Positions 1 to 8,794 of a stretch of DNA of 64,000 nt are shown here, in pieces. Numbering within the stretch: position 1 is the stretch's first letter; each line of letters opens with the position of its first letter. Source of the stretch: Aquabacterium soli (lineage in GTDB: Bacteria > Pseudomonadota > Gammaproteobacteria > Burkholderiales > Burkholderiaceae_C); NCBI RefSeq assembly GCF_003933735.1, contig NZ_RSED01000010.1, forward strand, positions 59,210 to 123,209. The letters run 5' to 3'. A program made the translations under genes and the position numbers. The notes under the pieces are model-generated. The model was not told the origin of the DNA. It ran no database searches and saw only the letters and a program-made list of their open reading frames with translations.

Positions 1-28
1 TGCATGCGGCGAGCGGGGCATCAAAGGG

Positions 29-235
29 CTGAGGGGGACTCTGGACGGGCGCCTTGTTGGCGTCGCAGGCGCGCAGGGAGGGACAGGTCTGCCCCTCGCG
101 AAGCGAGGGGATGGCGAGCATGTTTGAGGCCCGCAGGGCCGAGTTGCGCAGCCACCTGTCCCGTACGAGCACCGCAGAGCAGTCACGCCGCAGGCGGGAC
201 CGCCAACATTGAAGCCCGGCCAGAGTCCCCCTCAG
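29..235. repeat. Large nested inverted-repeat element
   Basis: The outer arms 29-62 and 201-235 are imperfect inverted copies; the first 16 bases of each arm pair perfectly. A second arm pair, 81-88 with 154-161, lies inside. Between them are two compact hairpins: an 8-bp stem with a 3-base loop at 92-110 and a 5-bp stem at 128-140. No convincing protein is encoded. The layout (outer stem, inner stem, two hairpins) resembles an intergenic structured repeat or a small non-autonomous element. It sits just beyond the stop codon of the flavin reductase gene. I have not seen a second copy in the window, so family membership is an inference. Confidence 0.6.
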
Positions 236-291
236 ACCCCGCCCCGCGCTCTCACGCCAAAGCGCCAGAACAAACGCAGGCCAAGGAAGCG

Positions 292-777
292 TTAAAGCGC
301 CAACCCGCTGAAGAACCGCCCACCGTGGAACACCAGCGGCACCGCCCCCACACGCCGGCGGCAATGCGTCACCTCACCCACGAAGATGATGTGGTCCCCC
401 GCCTCATGCTGACTCCGGTTGTCGCATTCGAAGCTCGCCACGGCCCCATCGATCAGCGGCGCACCGCTCAACCCAGGCCGCCACGACACCCCCTCGAAGC
501 GGTCGATGCCCTTGCGCGCGAAGCGCTCGGCCAGCACCCGCTGATCGGCCGCCAGCACATTGATGGCGTAGCGCCTGGACGCACTCATGGCGGGCAAGGA
601 GCCCGACGTGCGCGACAGGCTCCACAGCACCAAGGGCGGCGCCAGCGACACGGAGTTGAAGGAATTGGCCGTCAGGCCAACCTTGCGGCCCTCATCGTCC
701 ACCGTGGTCACGATGGTGACGCCGGTGGTGAATTGGCCCAGCGCGGCGCGGAAATCCTCGGTGGAAAAGGCTGACAT
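292..777 (-). CDS. Flavin reductase family protein (FMN-binding split barrel)
   Basis: A 161-residue protein of the length typical of the DIM6/NTAB/HpaC flavin reductase family. Such enzymes reduce FMN or FAD with NAD(P)H in the cytosol, often to supply a partner monooxygenase. The N-terminal part shows the family pattern GLTANSFNSVSLAPPLV at residues 34-50, which forms the flavin-phosphate pocket, preceded by FTTGVTIVTT. No monooxygenase partner gene is adjacent, so the physiological partner is unknown. The start is a clear ATG whose product begins directly at the conserved N-terminal helix. The family call is strong; the specific substrate cannot be read from the sequence. Confidence 0.85.
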   Translation of the reverse strand: MSAFSTEDFRAALGQFTTGVTIVTTVDDEGRKVGLTANSFNSVSLAPPLVLWSLSRTSGSLPAMSASRRYAINVLAADQRVLAERFARKGIDRFEGVSWRPGLSGAPLIDGAVASFECDNRSQHEAGDHIIFVGEVTHCRRRVGAVPLVFHGGRFFSGLAL

Positions 778-783
778 ACGCCC

Positions 784-1563
784 TCAGTGTAGCCGGTACA
801 CCCACACACTCCGCGTTGGGGTCAAGGCGATGCGGGCCACCGCTTGCAGGCCCACGGCCTCGAACTCCAGGCTCACCAGCCAGGCGCCGGCCTTCAGTTC
901 GCGGCGGGCCTTGTCGATCGCCTGTGGCATGGATTCGGGCCGCTGGAACACATAGACCAGGTCGAAATCGCCCCAGGGCTGCGCCCACATGTCGCCCCGC
1001 CGCACGCGCGCCCATGGGCAGCGCAGGCGGCAGGCCAGCGTCAAAGGCCAGCTCCACTCGGTGCCGTGCAACACGGCCTGCGGGTAGGCGCGGCGCAGCT
1101 CGCGCAGGCCATCGCCCAGGCCGCAGCCGGCGTCCAGCACCTGCGCGCCGGCAGGCAGGGGCGCATGCTGCGCCAGCCCGGCCAGTGCACCGACGGGCGT
1201 GGGGAACAGGGGCGCATCACGCCAGGCCCGCACCGGGTAGGCCAGCAGCAGCAGGCCCAGCGGCAGCAACCATGTCCAGGACCCTGGAGCCACCATGCCG
1301 GCCACGCCCGCCTGCTCCAGTCCTGTCACCACCGCCGACACCGGGAAGCCCGCCGCCACGAAGATCGCCCGCCAGCGTGTGGCAGCCACCGCAGGCCATT
1401 GCGCCAGCACCACGCCCAGCGCCGCGGGCAGCGCCAGCACGGCCCAGGCCGGCGCGCCGGCACTGTCCAGCGCCTTGCACAAGGCCCAGGCCAGCACCCA
1501 GGTCAGCAAGGCCGGCAAGGGCCAGCTGCGGTTCAGCAGTCGGTCAAGCGCAGCCATGCGCAT
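784..1563 (-). CDS. Membrane-anchored class I SAM-dependent methyltransferase
   Basis: A 259-residue protein with two parts. The N-terminal ~115 residues are hydrophobic and hold about four membrane segments (near 16-35, 40-57, 66-82 and 95-112). The C-terminal half carries a Rossmann methyltransferase fold with motif I VLDAGCGLGDG near residue 145 and an acidic GTEW strand end, then FDLVYVFQRP as motif IV/post-II. It starts 4 bases after the parB stop codon on the same strand, so the two are probably co-transcribed. Its substrate is unknown. Fusion of membrane helices to a small methyltransferase suggests a lipid- or membrane-associated acceptor, which is inference. Confidence 0.75.
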   Translation of the reverse strand: MRMAALDRLLNRSWPLPALLTWVLAWALCKALDSAGAPAWAVLALPAALGVVLAQWPAVAATRWRAIFVAAGFPVSAVVTGLEQAGVAGMVAPGSWTWLLPLGLLLLAYPVRAWRDAPLFPTPVGALAGLAQHAPLPAGAQVLDAGCGLGDGLRELRRAYPQAVLHGTEWSWPLTLACRLRCPWARVRRGDMWAQPWGDFDLVYVFQRPESMPQAIDKARRELKAGAWLVSLEFEAVGLQAVARIALTPTRSVWVYRLH

Positions 1564-1567
1564 GGGC

Positions 1568-2467
1568 TCAGCCTTGCGGCCCGCGCAGCTTGTCGATCAG
1601 GCCGTTGAGCTCGTCGAGCGAGCCGAACTGGATGGTGATGTCGCCTTGCTCGCCGCGCTTGGTGCGCCGCTTGACGTTGATCTCCACCTGCGCGGTCAGC
1701 AGGTCGGAGAGCTCTTCCTCCAGGCGCAGCACATCGCGCGACTTGTCCTGCTTGACGCGCAGCAGCGGCGTCTGGCGCCCTGCCCCGCTCAGTTTGGCGA
1801 CCAGCTTTTCGGCATCGCGCACGTTGAGCTTCTTGCCCGCGATCTCGTGCGCGGTGGTGATCTGCACAGCCTTGTCCAACGGCAGCAGCGCACGGGCATG
1901 GCCCATGTCGATGTCGCCGGCCATCAGCATCGATTGCACCGGATCGGCCAGGTTCAGCAGGCGCAGCAGGTTGCTGGCGGCGCTGCGGGAGCGGCCCACG
2001 GCCTGCGCAGCCTGCTCGTGCGTGAGGCCGAACTCCTGCGTCAGGCGTTGCAGGCCTTGCGCTTCTTCCAGCGGGTTCAGGTCTTCGCGCTGGATGTTCT
2101 CGATCAGCGCCATCACGGCGGCGGCCTCGTCGGGCACCTCCTTGACCAGCACCGGCACCTCGGTCAGGCCGGCCAGCTTGGCCGCGCGCGAGCGGCGCTC
2201 ACCGGCGATGATCTCGTAGCGCCCACTGCCGATGGGCCGCACCAGGATGGGCTGCATGATGCCCTGCGAGCGGATGCTCTCGGCCAGCTCGTACAGCGAG
2301 CCCTCGTCCATGCGCGTGCGGGGCTGGTACTTGCCGGCCTGCATCAGGTCCAGGCGCAGGGTGGTGGGCGCGCCAGGCAGGGACTCGGCGGCGGGCGTGT
2401 CGCTGACCTTGGGGCCCAGCAAGGCCTCGAGGCCGAGGCCGAGGCCCTTGGTTTTCTTGGTGGCCAT
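1568..2467 (-). CDS. parB: Chromosome partitioning protein ParB
   Basis: A 299-residue ParB that binds parS, spreads as a CTP-dependent clamp and works with ParA in origin segregation. The N-terminal ParB/Srx domain includes YQPRTRMDE and the CTP-binding motif GERRSRAAKLAGL. A helix-turn-helix follows (FGLTHEQAAQAVGRSRSAASN), then a C-terminal dimerisation region. Length is normal. Three matching parS sites occur at 10 and 12 kb in this window. Unusually, parB is not next to parA: about 4.6 kb holding TetR, P450 and a hybrid kinase separates them. A membrane methyltransferase gene follows closely downstream. Confidence 0.97.
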   Translation of the reverse strand: MATKKTKGLGLGLEALLGPKVSDTPAAESLPGAPTTLRLDLMQAGKYQPRTRMDEGSLYELAESIRSQGIMQPILVRPIGSGRYEIIAGERRSRAAKLAGLTEVPVLVKEVPDEAAAVMALIENIQREDLNPLEEAQGLQRLTQEFGLTHEQAAQAVGRSRSAASNLLRLLNLADPVQSMLMAGDIDMGHARALLPLDKAVQITTAHEIAGKKLNVRDAEKLVAKLSGAGRQTPLLRVKQDKSRDVLRLEEELSDLLTAQVEINVKRRTKRGEQGDITIQFGSLDELNGLIDKLRGPQG

Positions 2468-2570
2468 GGGTTGGTGTGTCGGGAAGAGGTGGCGCAGCGT
2501 GCAAGACGGTGCACAGGCGCAATCGCCGATGGTAGCAAACCCCTTTGCTGATCGGCATTTCCGGGCCGAC

Positions 2571-3179
2571 TCAATGTTCGCGGATCAGCTCCCACACCAT
2601 GCGCACCAGTTCGTCCTCGAAGGCCTGGGTGCCCAGCAGCGGCGAGTTCTCCAGCGAGGCCGCGCGGATGGTGCCGATCACCGCGCGAGTGGCCACGAAC
2701 AGCAGGGCTGGCGTGGGCGGGCGCAACCCGGGCTCGCGCGCCTGCACCTGGGCCCAGGCGATGGCGATGTGCTCGGCGCCCTCGCGCTGCGCCTGCGCCA
2801 CCGTGTCCACATGGTCCATCTGCCAGGCCAGCTTCACGATGGCCCGGTTGAGCGAATTGCCCAGCCCGAAGGCCTGCACCAGCGCGCGGATGCGCAGGCG
2901 CAGGCCTTCCAGGGGCTCCTCGCGGCCGGCCATCACCTCCACCAGCACGGCCTGCATCTCGGCCATCACGCGCTCGCGCTCGTCCACGATCATCGCGTGC
3001 AGCACCGCCTCCTTGCTCGGGAAGTACTGGTAGAGCGTGCCCACCGAGAAACCAGCGGTACGGGCGATCTTGTTGGTGCTCAGGCCGGCCAGCCCCTCCT
3101 GTTCAATGATCTGAGCAGTGGCTTTGAAGATCATCCGCACGGTGTGCTGCGCCCGGCCCTGCACGGGGGCCTTGCGCAT
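2571..3179 (-). CDS. TetR/AcrR family transcriptional regulator
   Basis: The product is 202 residues from the ATG at 3179, chosen because AGGAG lies 6 bases upstream; the next upstream ATG (3221) has no comparable site. The N-terminal helix-turn-helix is typical TetR: GLSTNKIARTAGFSVGTLYQYFPSKEAVL. The C-terminal ligand/dimer domain is diverged, as usual. The gene is divergent from the cytochrome P450 gene, and the shared intergenic region holds a 15-base palindrome (3282-3296). It probably represses the P450 and itself, relieved by a small hydrophobic ligand. Regulation is inferred from arrangement; ligand unknown. Confidence 0.92.
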   Translation of the reverse strand: MRKAPVQGRAQHTVRMIFKATAQIIEQEGLAGLSTNKIARTAGFSVGTLYQYFPSKEAVLHAMIVDERERVMAEMQAVLVEVMAGREEPLEGLRLRIRALVQAFGLGNSLNRAIVKLAWQMDHVDTVAQAQREGAEHIAIAWAQVQAREPGLRPPTPALLFVATRAVIGTIRAASLENSPLLGTQAFEDELVRMVWELIREH

Positions 3180-3281
3180 GGTTTTCTCCTGGGCGGGGGT
3201 GGTCTGTCGGGGTCGGGCCATGGTGTCGATCAAAAACTGAGCAGTTGCCGAGCCGCAAGCGAGTTGCCACGGCGTCAATAC

Positions 3282-3296
3282 CTGAATAATATTCAG
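3282..3296. promoter_or_regulatory. Candidate TetR operator palindrome
   Basis: CTGAATAATATTCAG consists of 6-bp arms around a 3-base centre in an AT-rich patch of an otherwise GC-rich region. It lies 41 bases upstream of the P450 start and about 100 bases upstream of the chosen TetR start. Position, symmetry and size fit a TetR-family operator controlling both divergent genes. Binding itself is inferred. Confidence 0.55.
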
Positions 3297-3337
3297 TTTC
3301 AGAACAAGATGCACACCACGTTGAGCAGGAGACGCAC

Positions 3338-4780
3338 ATGGACGAACGCAACCCCACCCTGACAGCCCGCCTGAGGCGCCTGGACGAGCTGCCCGGCCCG
3401 AAGGGCTGGCCGCTGGTGGGCAATGCCCTGCAGTTCGACCGCCCGCAGGTGCACCGCGACATGGAGGCGCTGGCCGAGCAGCACGGCCCCTGCTTCCTGG
3501 TGCGCTTCATGGCCACGCCCATCCTGGTGGTGGCCGACCACAGCCTGTCGCAGCAGATCCTGCGCGCCCGCCCGCACGATTTCAGCCGCTCGCGGCGCCT
3601 GGCGCGCGAGATGCGCGACATGCGCCTCACGCCCGGCCTGTTCAACGCCGAGGGCGAGGTCTGGCACCGCCAGCGCCGCATGGTGATGGCCGGCTTCACG
3701 CCGCAGCGTGTGCGCGCCTACTTCCCGGTGATGCTCAAGGTGCTGCACCACCTGCAGACCCGCTGGCAGCGCGCCGCCGCCCAGGGCAGCGCCATCGACC
3801 TGCAGGGCGACCTGATGCGCTACACGGTCGACACAATCACCGGCCTGGCCTTCGGGCAGGAGGTCAACACCCTGGAGGCCGAGGGCGACGTGATCCAGCG
3901 CCACCTGGACGTGATCTTCCCGGCCCTGTTCAACCGCCTGTTCGCCCTGGTGCCCTACTGGCGCGCCTTCAAGCTGCCGTCCGACCACGCGATGGAACGC
4001 AGCGTGGCCGAGGTGCACCGTGCCATCGCCGGCTTCATGGCCCTGGCCCGCCAGCGCCTGCAGCAGGATCCGGCCCGGCGTGAGGCCCCGCCCAACCTGC
4101 TGGAGGCCTTCCTGGTGGCCGCCGAGCAGGAGGGCAGCGGCGTGACCGACGACGACGTGGCCGGCAACGTGCTGACCATGCTGCTGGCCGGTGAGGACAC
4201 CACCGCCAATACCCTGGCCTGGATGATCTGGCTGCTGCACCGGCATCCCGGCGTGCGGGCCCGCGCGCGCGACGAGGTTCGCCGGGCCGCCCCCCGTGGC
4301 ATCGCCGATTTCACGCCCGAACTGATCGACTCGCTGGACTACCTGGAGGCCTGCGCCCACGAGACCATGCGCCTCAAGCCCGTGGCCCCCTTCATGCCCG
4401 TCGAGGCCCTGCGCGACACCGTGGTCGGCGACATCGCCGTGCCCGAAGGCACGCTGATCTGGAACGTGATGCGCCACGACAGCGTCTCCGACCAGCACAT
4501 GGCGCACGCGGCCGAGTTCCGCCCCGAACGCTGGCTGGCGGACGCCAACCCCGCGAAGGGCCTGTCCATGCCCTTCGGCAGCGGCCCGCGCATCTGCCCT
4601 GGGCGCTACCTGGCGCTGGTGGAGATCAAGATGGCCATGGCGCTGGTGCTGTCGGCGTTTGAAATCGACGATGTGCGGACCGCCGATGGCGGCGAGGCGG
4701 TCGAAACCATGGCCTTCGCGATGGGCCCCTCGCCACTGACCTTGCGGCTGCGTCCGGCCCATGCGGACGCCCTGGCCTGA
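3338..4780 (+). CDS. Cytochrome P450
   Basis: A 480-residue haem-thiolate monooxygenase. Visible family motifs are the N-terminal proline-rich PGPKGWPLVGNA, the I-helix AGEDTTANT for oxygen activation, the K-helix ETMRLKP (ExxR), and the haem-binding loop FGSGPRICPGR with ligand Cys420. There is no N-terminal membrane anchor, so it is likely soluble and needs separate redox partners, none of which is adjacent. AGGAG precedes the ATG by 6 bases. The divergent TetR gene and palindrome imply inducible expression. The overall type resembles bacterial CYP102/CYP4-like fatty-acid or hydrocarbon hydroxylases, but the substrate is not determinable here. Confidence 0.95.
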   Translation: MDERNPTLTARLRRLDELPGPKGWPLVGNALQFDRPQVHRDMEALAEQHGPCFLVRFMATPILVVADHSLSQQILRARPHDFSRSRRLAREMRDMRLTPGLFNAEGEVWHRQRRMVMAGFTPQRVRAYFPVMLKVLHHLQTRWQRAAAQGSAIDLQGDLMRYTVDTITGLAFGQEVNTLEAEGDVIQRHLDVIFPALFNRLFALVPYWRAFKLPSDHAMERSVAEVHRAIAGFMALARQRLQQDPARREAPPNLLEAFLVAAEQEGSGVTDDDVAGNVLTMLLAGEDTTANTLAWMIWLLHRHPGVRARARDEVRRAAPRGIADFTPELIDSLDYLEACAHETMRLKPVAPFMPVEALRDTVVGDIAVPEGTLIWNVMRHDSVSDQHMAHAAEFRPERWLADANPAKGLSMPFGSGPRICPGRYLALVEIKMAMALVLSAFEIDDVRTADGGEAVETMAFAMGPSPLTLRLRPAHADALA

Positions 4781-4791
4781 CCCCGCCCTGT

Positions 4792-4824
4792 CCAGGCGGC
4801 GCAGCACTGGCCGAGCGCCGCTGG
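4792..4824 (+). terminator. GC-rich hairpin after P450 gene
   Basis: A 7-bp perfect stem (4796-4802 with 4815-4821), extendable by three more pairs across a bulge, lies 12 bases after the P450 stop codon. No T-run follows, so termination is uncertain; it may only stabilise the 3' end. Confidence 0.3.
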
Positions 4825-5020
4825 CCTGTCGCCAGACACCGTCACGGACAAGCCTGGCTTGACGCCGCAGGCCGGGTGGTGTTTGATGGCGTGGTACGTT
4901 CCATCGAGCGTCTTGCAATTGCCTATGGCCGCGTTTGAAACACAACAAAAAGCCGCTTTGAAGCGCCCCACCTGCCCCCCTGTTTCCCACGGACCCGGCC
5001 TCGTCCGATAAAGTCAGGCC

Positions 5021-7027
5021 ATGTCCAGTACCGCAGGTTCACCGCAGCCCCCCACGGCAGACGACATCGCCACGTTGCGCGCCGAACTCGAGGCTGCCCG
5101 CGCCGAGGCCGACCGCTACCGCGCCAGCTTCGAGCTGAGCGCCTCCGGCCAGGTCTTGTCCACGCTCGACGGCCGCATGACCCTGGTCAACGACCGCGGC
5201 TGCGCCATCCTGGGCCACCGCCGCGAAGCACTTCTGGGCCGGCACTTCAGCGAAATCACCCATCCCGACGACCTCGCCACCAACACGGCGCTGCTCGAAC
5301 AATTGCGGATCGGGCTGCTGCCCAGCCTGCGCCTGGACAAGCGCTACATCCGCGCCGACGGCACGGCGGTGTGGTGCGCCATCCACGTCGCTGTGATCCG
5401 CGACACCGCGGGCCGGCCCACCGCCCTGCTGGCCGTGATCAACGACATCTCCGAACGCAAGCGCATCGAGGCCGAACTGCGCGAGCGCAACGACGTGCTG
5501 GCGGGCCTGAGCGCCCACATGCCCAGCGCGCTGTTCATCTACAAGGTGGACCAGCAAGGCCACCGCAGCCTGCCCTACCTCAGCGAGAGCATGAGCACCA
5601 TGTTCGAGCTGGACCTGCCCACCCTGCGCCAGGACGCCACCCTGCTGGCCCAGCGCATCCATCCCGACGACGTGCACCGCCTGGGCGCCGAGGCCGACGA
5701 GAGCCACCGCACGCTGGAGCCGATCCAGCAGGAGTACCGCGTGCTGCTGCCCTCGCGCGGGCTGCGCTGGGTGGCTGCCCGGAGCATGCCTCACCGCATG
5801 CCCGATGGCAGCACGCAGTGGTACGGGGTGATGACCGACATCACCGAGCAGAAGCTCTACCAGGAGGCGCTGGTCAACGCCCAGGCCGCCGATCGCGCCA
5901 ACCAGGCCAAGAGCGATTTCCTGTCGCGCATGAGCCATGAGCTGCGCACACCGCTGAACGCCGTGATCGGCTTTGCACAGCTGCTGCGCATGGACACGCA
6001 ACGCGCGCTCGACGAAGAACAGCGCCGCCGCGTGGGCCTTATCGAAGAAGCGGGCGCTCACTTGCAGGCCGTGATCAACGACGTGCTCGACCTGTCGCGC
6101 ATCGAGGTCGGCAGCCTGCCGCTGTCCATCGAATCGCTCAACCTGCGTGCCCTGACCGACGAAGCCCTGAACATGGTGGAGGAAAGCGCGCACGCCGCCG
6201 CCGTGCGCCTGCTCCCGCTCGAGGTGGCCGCCGACCTCTACGTGCGCGGCGACCGCGTGCGCCTGCGTCAGGTGCTGGTCAACCTGCTCAGCAACGCCAT
6301 CAAGTACAACCGCCAGGGCGGCACGGTGCAGATCAAGGCCCGCGCCCAGGGCAGCGAAGTGCACCTCGACGTGACCGACAACGGCATCGGCATGAGCGAG
6401 GAGCAGCAGCAGCATCTGTTCGAGCCCTTCAACCGCCTGGGCGTAGAGTCCAGCGGCGTCGACGGCACCGGCATTGGCCTGGTCATCGTGCGCAAGCTGC
6501 TGGAGCTGATGGAGGGCGGCATCAAGGTCACCAGTCACAAGGGCCGGGGCACCACGGTGTGCATCAGCCTGGCCAGCGCCCTGCCCGCCGCGCCCGACCT
6601 GCCCGCCGCACGCGCCTCTGAAGACGAACCCGCGGCCGCGCCCCTGCGCACCGGCACCCTGCTTTACGCCGAGGACAACGACGTCAACGTGATGCTGGTC
6701 GAGCAGATCCTCGCCTTGCGCCCGGAATGGACCCTGCTGGTGGCCGTGAGTGGCCGGCAGGCCCTGGCGCTGGCGCATGAAACCCATCCCGACCTGCTGC
6801 TGCTGGACATGCACCTGGGCGACATGACAGGCTTCGAGGTGGTCAATGAGCTGGACAAGGACGACCGCCTGTCGCGCATCCCGCGCGTGGCCCTGTCGGC
6901 CGATGCCATGCCCGACCAGATCCATGCAGCCAAGGCCCGCGGCTTCGAGGCCTATCTGACCAAGCCGCTGGATGTGAGCAACCTGCTGGATTGCCTGGAC
7001 GAGCACATGCGCCGCCTGGGCGGCTGA
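5021..7027 (+). CDS. PAS-PAS hybrid sensor histidine kinase/response regulator
   Basis: A 668-residue soluble sensor kinase with no membrane segment. Order: a short coiled coil (15-35), PAS/PAC (about 35-150), a second PAS_3-type domain (about 165-285), HisKA with phospho-acceptor His306 in MSHELRTPLNAVIGF, HATPase_c with N box NLLSNAIKYN and G box DGTGIGLVIVRKL, and a C-terminal receiver (about 545-665) with phospho-acceptor Asp596 in LLLLDMHLGDMTG. There is no adjacent response regulator or HPt gene, so the output partner is elsewhere. It lies between parA and parB, convergent with parA, and is probably a later insertion in the par locus. Confidence 0.95.
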   Translation: MSSTAGSPQPPTADDIATLRAELEAARAEADRYRASFELSASGQVLSTLDGRMTLVNDRGCAILGHRREALLGRHFSEITHPDDLATNTALLEQLRIGLLPSLRLDKRYIRADGTAVWCAIHVAVIRDTAGRPTALLAVINDISERKRIEAELRERNDVLAGLSAHMPSALFIYKVDQQGHRSLPYLSESMSTMFELDLPTLRQDATLLAQRIHPDDVHRLGAEADESHRTLEPIQQEYRVLLPSRGLRWVAARSMPHRMPDGSTQWYGVMTDITEQKLYQEALVNAQAADRANQAKSDFLSRMSHELRTPLNAVIGFAQLLRMDTQRALDEEQRRRVGLIEEAGAHLQAVINDVLDLSRIEVGSLPLSIESLNLRALTDEALNMVEESAHAAAVRLLPLEVAADLYVRGDRVRLRQVLVNLLSNAIKYNRQGGTVQIKARAQGSEVHLDVTDNGIGMSEEQQQHLFEPFNRLGVESSGVDGTGIGLVIVRKLLELMEGGIKVTSHKGRGTTVCISLASALPAAPDLPAARASEDEPAAAPLRTGTLLYAEDNDVNVMLVEQILALRPEWTLLVAVSGRQALALAHETHPDLLLLDMHLGDMTGFEVVNELDKDDRLSRIPRVALSADAMPDQIHAAKARGFEAYLTKPLDVSNLLDCLDEHMRRLGG

Positions 7028-7060
7028 GCCAGGCCTGGCGCCGGGCCCCGGTCACAAGGC

Positions 7061-7840
7061 TCAGCGCACCTGGCCGCCCCTGACGCGCTCCACCAGCTCC
7101 TGCGCGAATTCGATGAAGGCCTGCGCACCCTTGCTGCTGCGGTCGAACACCACCCCGGGCATGCCATGGCTGGGCGCTTCGGCCAGGCGCACGTTGCGCG
7201 GGATCACCGTGTTGAACACCTTGTCGCCGAAGTGGCTCTTGAGCTGGTCGCTGACCTGCTGCTGCAAGGTGATGCGAGGGTCGAACATCACGCGCAGCAG
7301 CCCGATCAACTGCAGTTCGCGGTTGAGGTTGGCATGAACCTGCTTGACGGTGTTGACCAGGTCGGTGAGGCCTTCAAGCGCGAAGTACTCGCACTGCATG
7401 GGCACGATCACGCCATGCGCGCAGGTCAGGCCGTTCAAGGTGAGCAGGCTCAGTGACGGCGGACAATCGATCAGCACGAAGTCGTAGTCGGCCGCGGCCG
7501 CCTCGATGGCGGTTTTGAGGCGCCGGTCGCGGCGCTCCAGGTTGACCAGCTCGATCTCGGCACCGGCCAGTTCGCGGTTGGCGCCCAGCACGTCGTAGCC
7601 GCCCTTGGGGCTGGGCCGGCGTGCCTCCGCGATGGTCACGTCCTCCAGCAGCACGTCGTAGACCGTGTGCTCCAGGGTGCGCTTGTCCACCCCCGAGCCC
7701 ATCGTCGCATTGCCCTGCGGATCCAGGTCAACGATCAGCACCCGCTGCCCGATCTGGGCCAGGCCAGCGGCCAGGTTGACGGTGGTGGTGGTCTTGCCGA
7801 CCCCGCCCTTTTGGTTGGCAATGCAGAAGATGTGCGGCAT
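7061..7840 (-). CDS. parA: Chromosome partitioning ATPase ParA/Soj
   Basis: A 259-residue ParA that binds DNA as an ATP dimer and drives ParB-parS segregation. The start at 7840 gives MPHIFCIANQKGGVGKTTTTVN, with the deviant Walker A KGGVGKTT at residues 11-18; longer upstream readings add only non-family residues. Walker B is DFVLIDCPPSL. Length and sequence are typical of chromosomal Soj. A strong terminator at 7910-7943 separates it from the PEP-CTERM gene upstream, so parA must have its own promoter instead of being read through from mnmG-rsmG. Confidence 0.97.
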   Translation of the reverse strand: MPHIFCIANQKGGVGKTTTTVNLAAGLAQIGQRVLIVDLDPQGNATMGSGVDKRTLEHTVYDVLLEDVTIAEARRPSPKGGYDVLGANRELAGAEIELVNLERRDRRLKTAIEAAAADYDFVLIDCPPSLSLLTLNGLTCAHGVIVPMQCEYFALEGLTDLVNTVKQVHANLNRELQLIGLLRVMFDPRITLQQQVSDQLKSHFGDKVFNTVIPRNVRLAEAPSHGMPGVVFDRSSKGAQAFIEFAQELVERVRGGQVR

Positions 7841-7909
7841 GCCTGGATTATGGCGGCAGGGCCCGCCGGCCAACAGACGACAGCGGCCCTGTGTGCCGCA
7901 AGCGGACAC

Positions 7910-7943
7910 AAAAAAGCCGCCCGCGGGGCCCCGGAGGCGGCTT
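7910..7943 (-). terminator. Rho-independent terminator of the PEP-CTERM gene
   Basis: On the minus strand an 8-bp stem (7943-7936 with 7921-7914) encloses a GC palindrome and is followed by a run of six T. It lies 42 bases after the stop codon of the PEP-CTERM gene and just upstream of parA. Confidence 0.85.
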
Positions 7944-7984
7944 CGTTGCAGCGCCGTGACAACCGTGTCCGGCGCAGCGTCTGT

Positions 7985-8794
7985 TCAGCCAGCGTGACGA
8001 CGGCGGGCAGCCAGCGTGATGCCGACCAGACCCAGCCCCATCAACGCCCAGGTGCCAGGCTCAGGCACCTGAGGTGGCATCACCAGCTTGCCTTCGGCCA
8101 CGATGGTGGAAGTGATGCTCCCGTAGTCGCTGACGTTTTGCAGCGTGCTCAGACCGAGTTCCACGAGTCCCAGGGCGGCCGCAAAGTTGTTGAACCCGTC
8201 CTGGGTGATCGACAAGCCGGAAATCACGTTGGTGTAGCTGCCCGCCCCGACCTGCACATTGGTCGGGCCGGTCAGCGAGGCGAAGTTCCACAGGTGGAAA
8301 TGCGACAAGGTGGTGGCTTGTGCGCCGGACACGCCGGAGAAGTTGCCGGTCAGGTCAGCGTACACACGCTTTTCATTGAGGTTGACGCTCAGGTTGGCCA
8401 CCGTGACCCACCCCCCGGTGGAAACACCAGCCAGTGGGGCCAGGGTCAGGGTTGCACCGCCCAGCGAACCAGCGCTCAGCACGTCGCCGGTGTCACCATT
8501 CACCGTCACAAAGCTCAGCGGGGCGTTGGCCGTGACACCCGTTCGCACCGAGCCGAACGGCGGGCGGGGCGTGAACACCTCGTTCACTGCGGCGGGCGCC
8601 ACCGAAGAGAACACCACCTTGCCCACGTTGAGGGCCGTGACCAGCGACGAGCTGAACGACAGCACGGCATTGCCGCCCACCAAGGTCAGGCCCTGGTGTG
8701 TTTCGCCGGGGTGCGCGACGATCGTCGCGGCCTGCGCCAGACCAGCGGCAGCCAGCACGGACGCTGCCACCAGCGTTTTGACATTGAATTTCAT
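7985..8794 (-). CDS. PEP-CTERM sorting domain protein
   Basis: A 269-residue exported protein. Residues 1-22 are a Sec signal peptide ending AGLAQA. The C-terminus is a classic PEP-CTERM tripartite signal: VPEPGTWALMGLGLVGITLAARRRHAG, comprising a PEP motif, a hydrophobic helix and an arginine cluster. Such proteins are cleaved by exosortase (outside this window) and are generally linked to exopolysaccharide and flocs. The mature part (about 23-240) looks beta-rich and resembles a CHRD-like or adhesin fold; I cannot name it. GAGGAG lies 7 bases upstream of the ATG. It interrupts the usual rsmG-parA linkage and has its own terminator. Confidence 0.88.
   Translation of the reverse strand: MKFNVKTLVAASVLAAAGLAQAATIVAHPGETHQGLTLVGGNAVLSFSSSLVTALNVGKVVFSSVAPAAVNEVFTPRPPFGSVRTGVTANAPLSFVTVNGDTGDVLSAGSLGGATLTLAPLAGVSTGGWVTVANLSVNLNEKRVYADLTGNFSGVSGAQATTLSHFHLWNFASLTGPTNVQVGAGSYTNVISGLSITQDGFNNFAAALGLVELGLSTLQNVSDYGSITSTIVAEGKLVMPPQVPEPGTWALMGLGLVGITLAARRRHAG

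Noticed and set aside
3299..4990. 563-codon open frame antisense to the P450 gene
   Set aside because: It is a codon-bias shadow of a GC-rich gene: the sense strand has full P450 motifs, the antisense product has none.
5039..7006. 655-codon open frame antisense to the hybrid kinase
   Set aside because: Histidine/glutamine/glycine-rich shadow product with no domain; the sense frame has complete kinase motifs.
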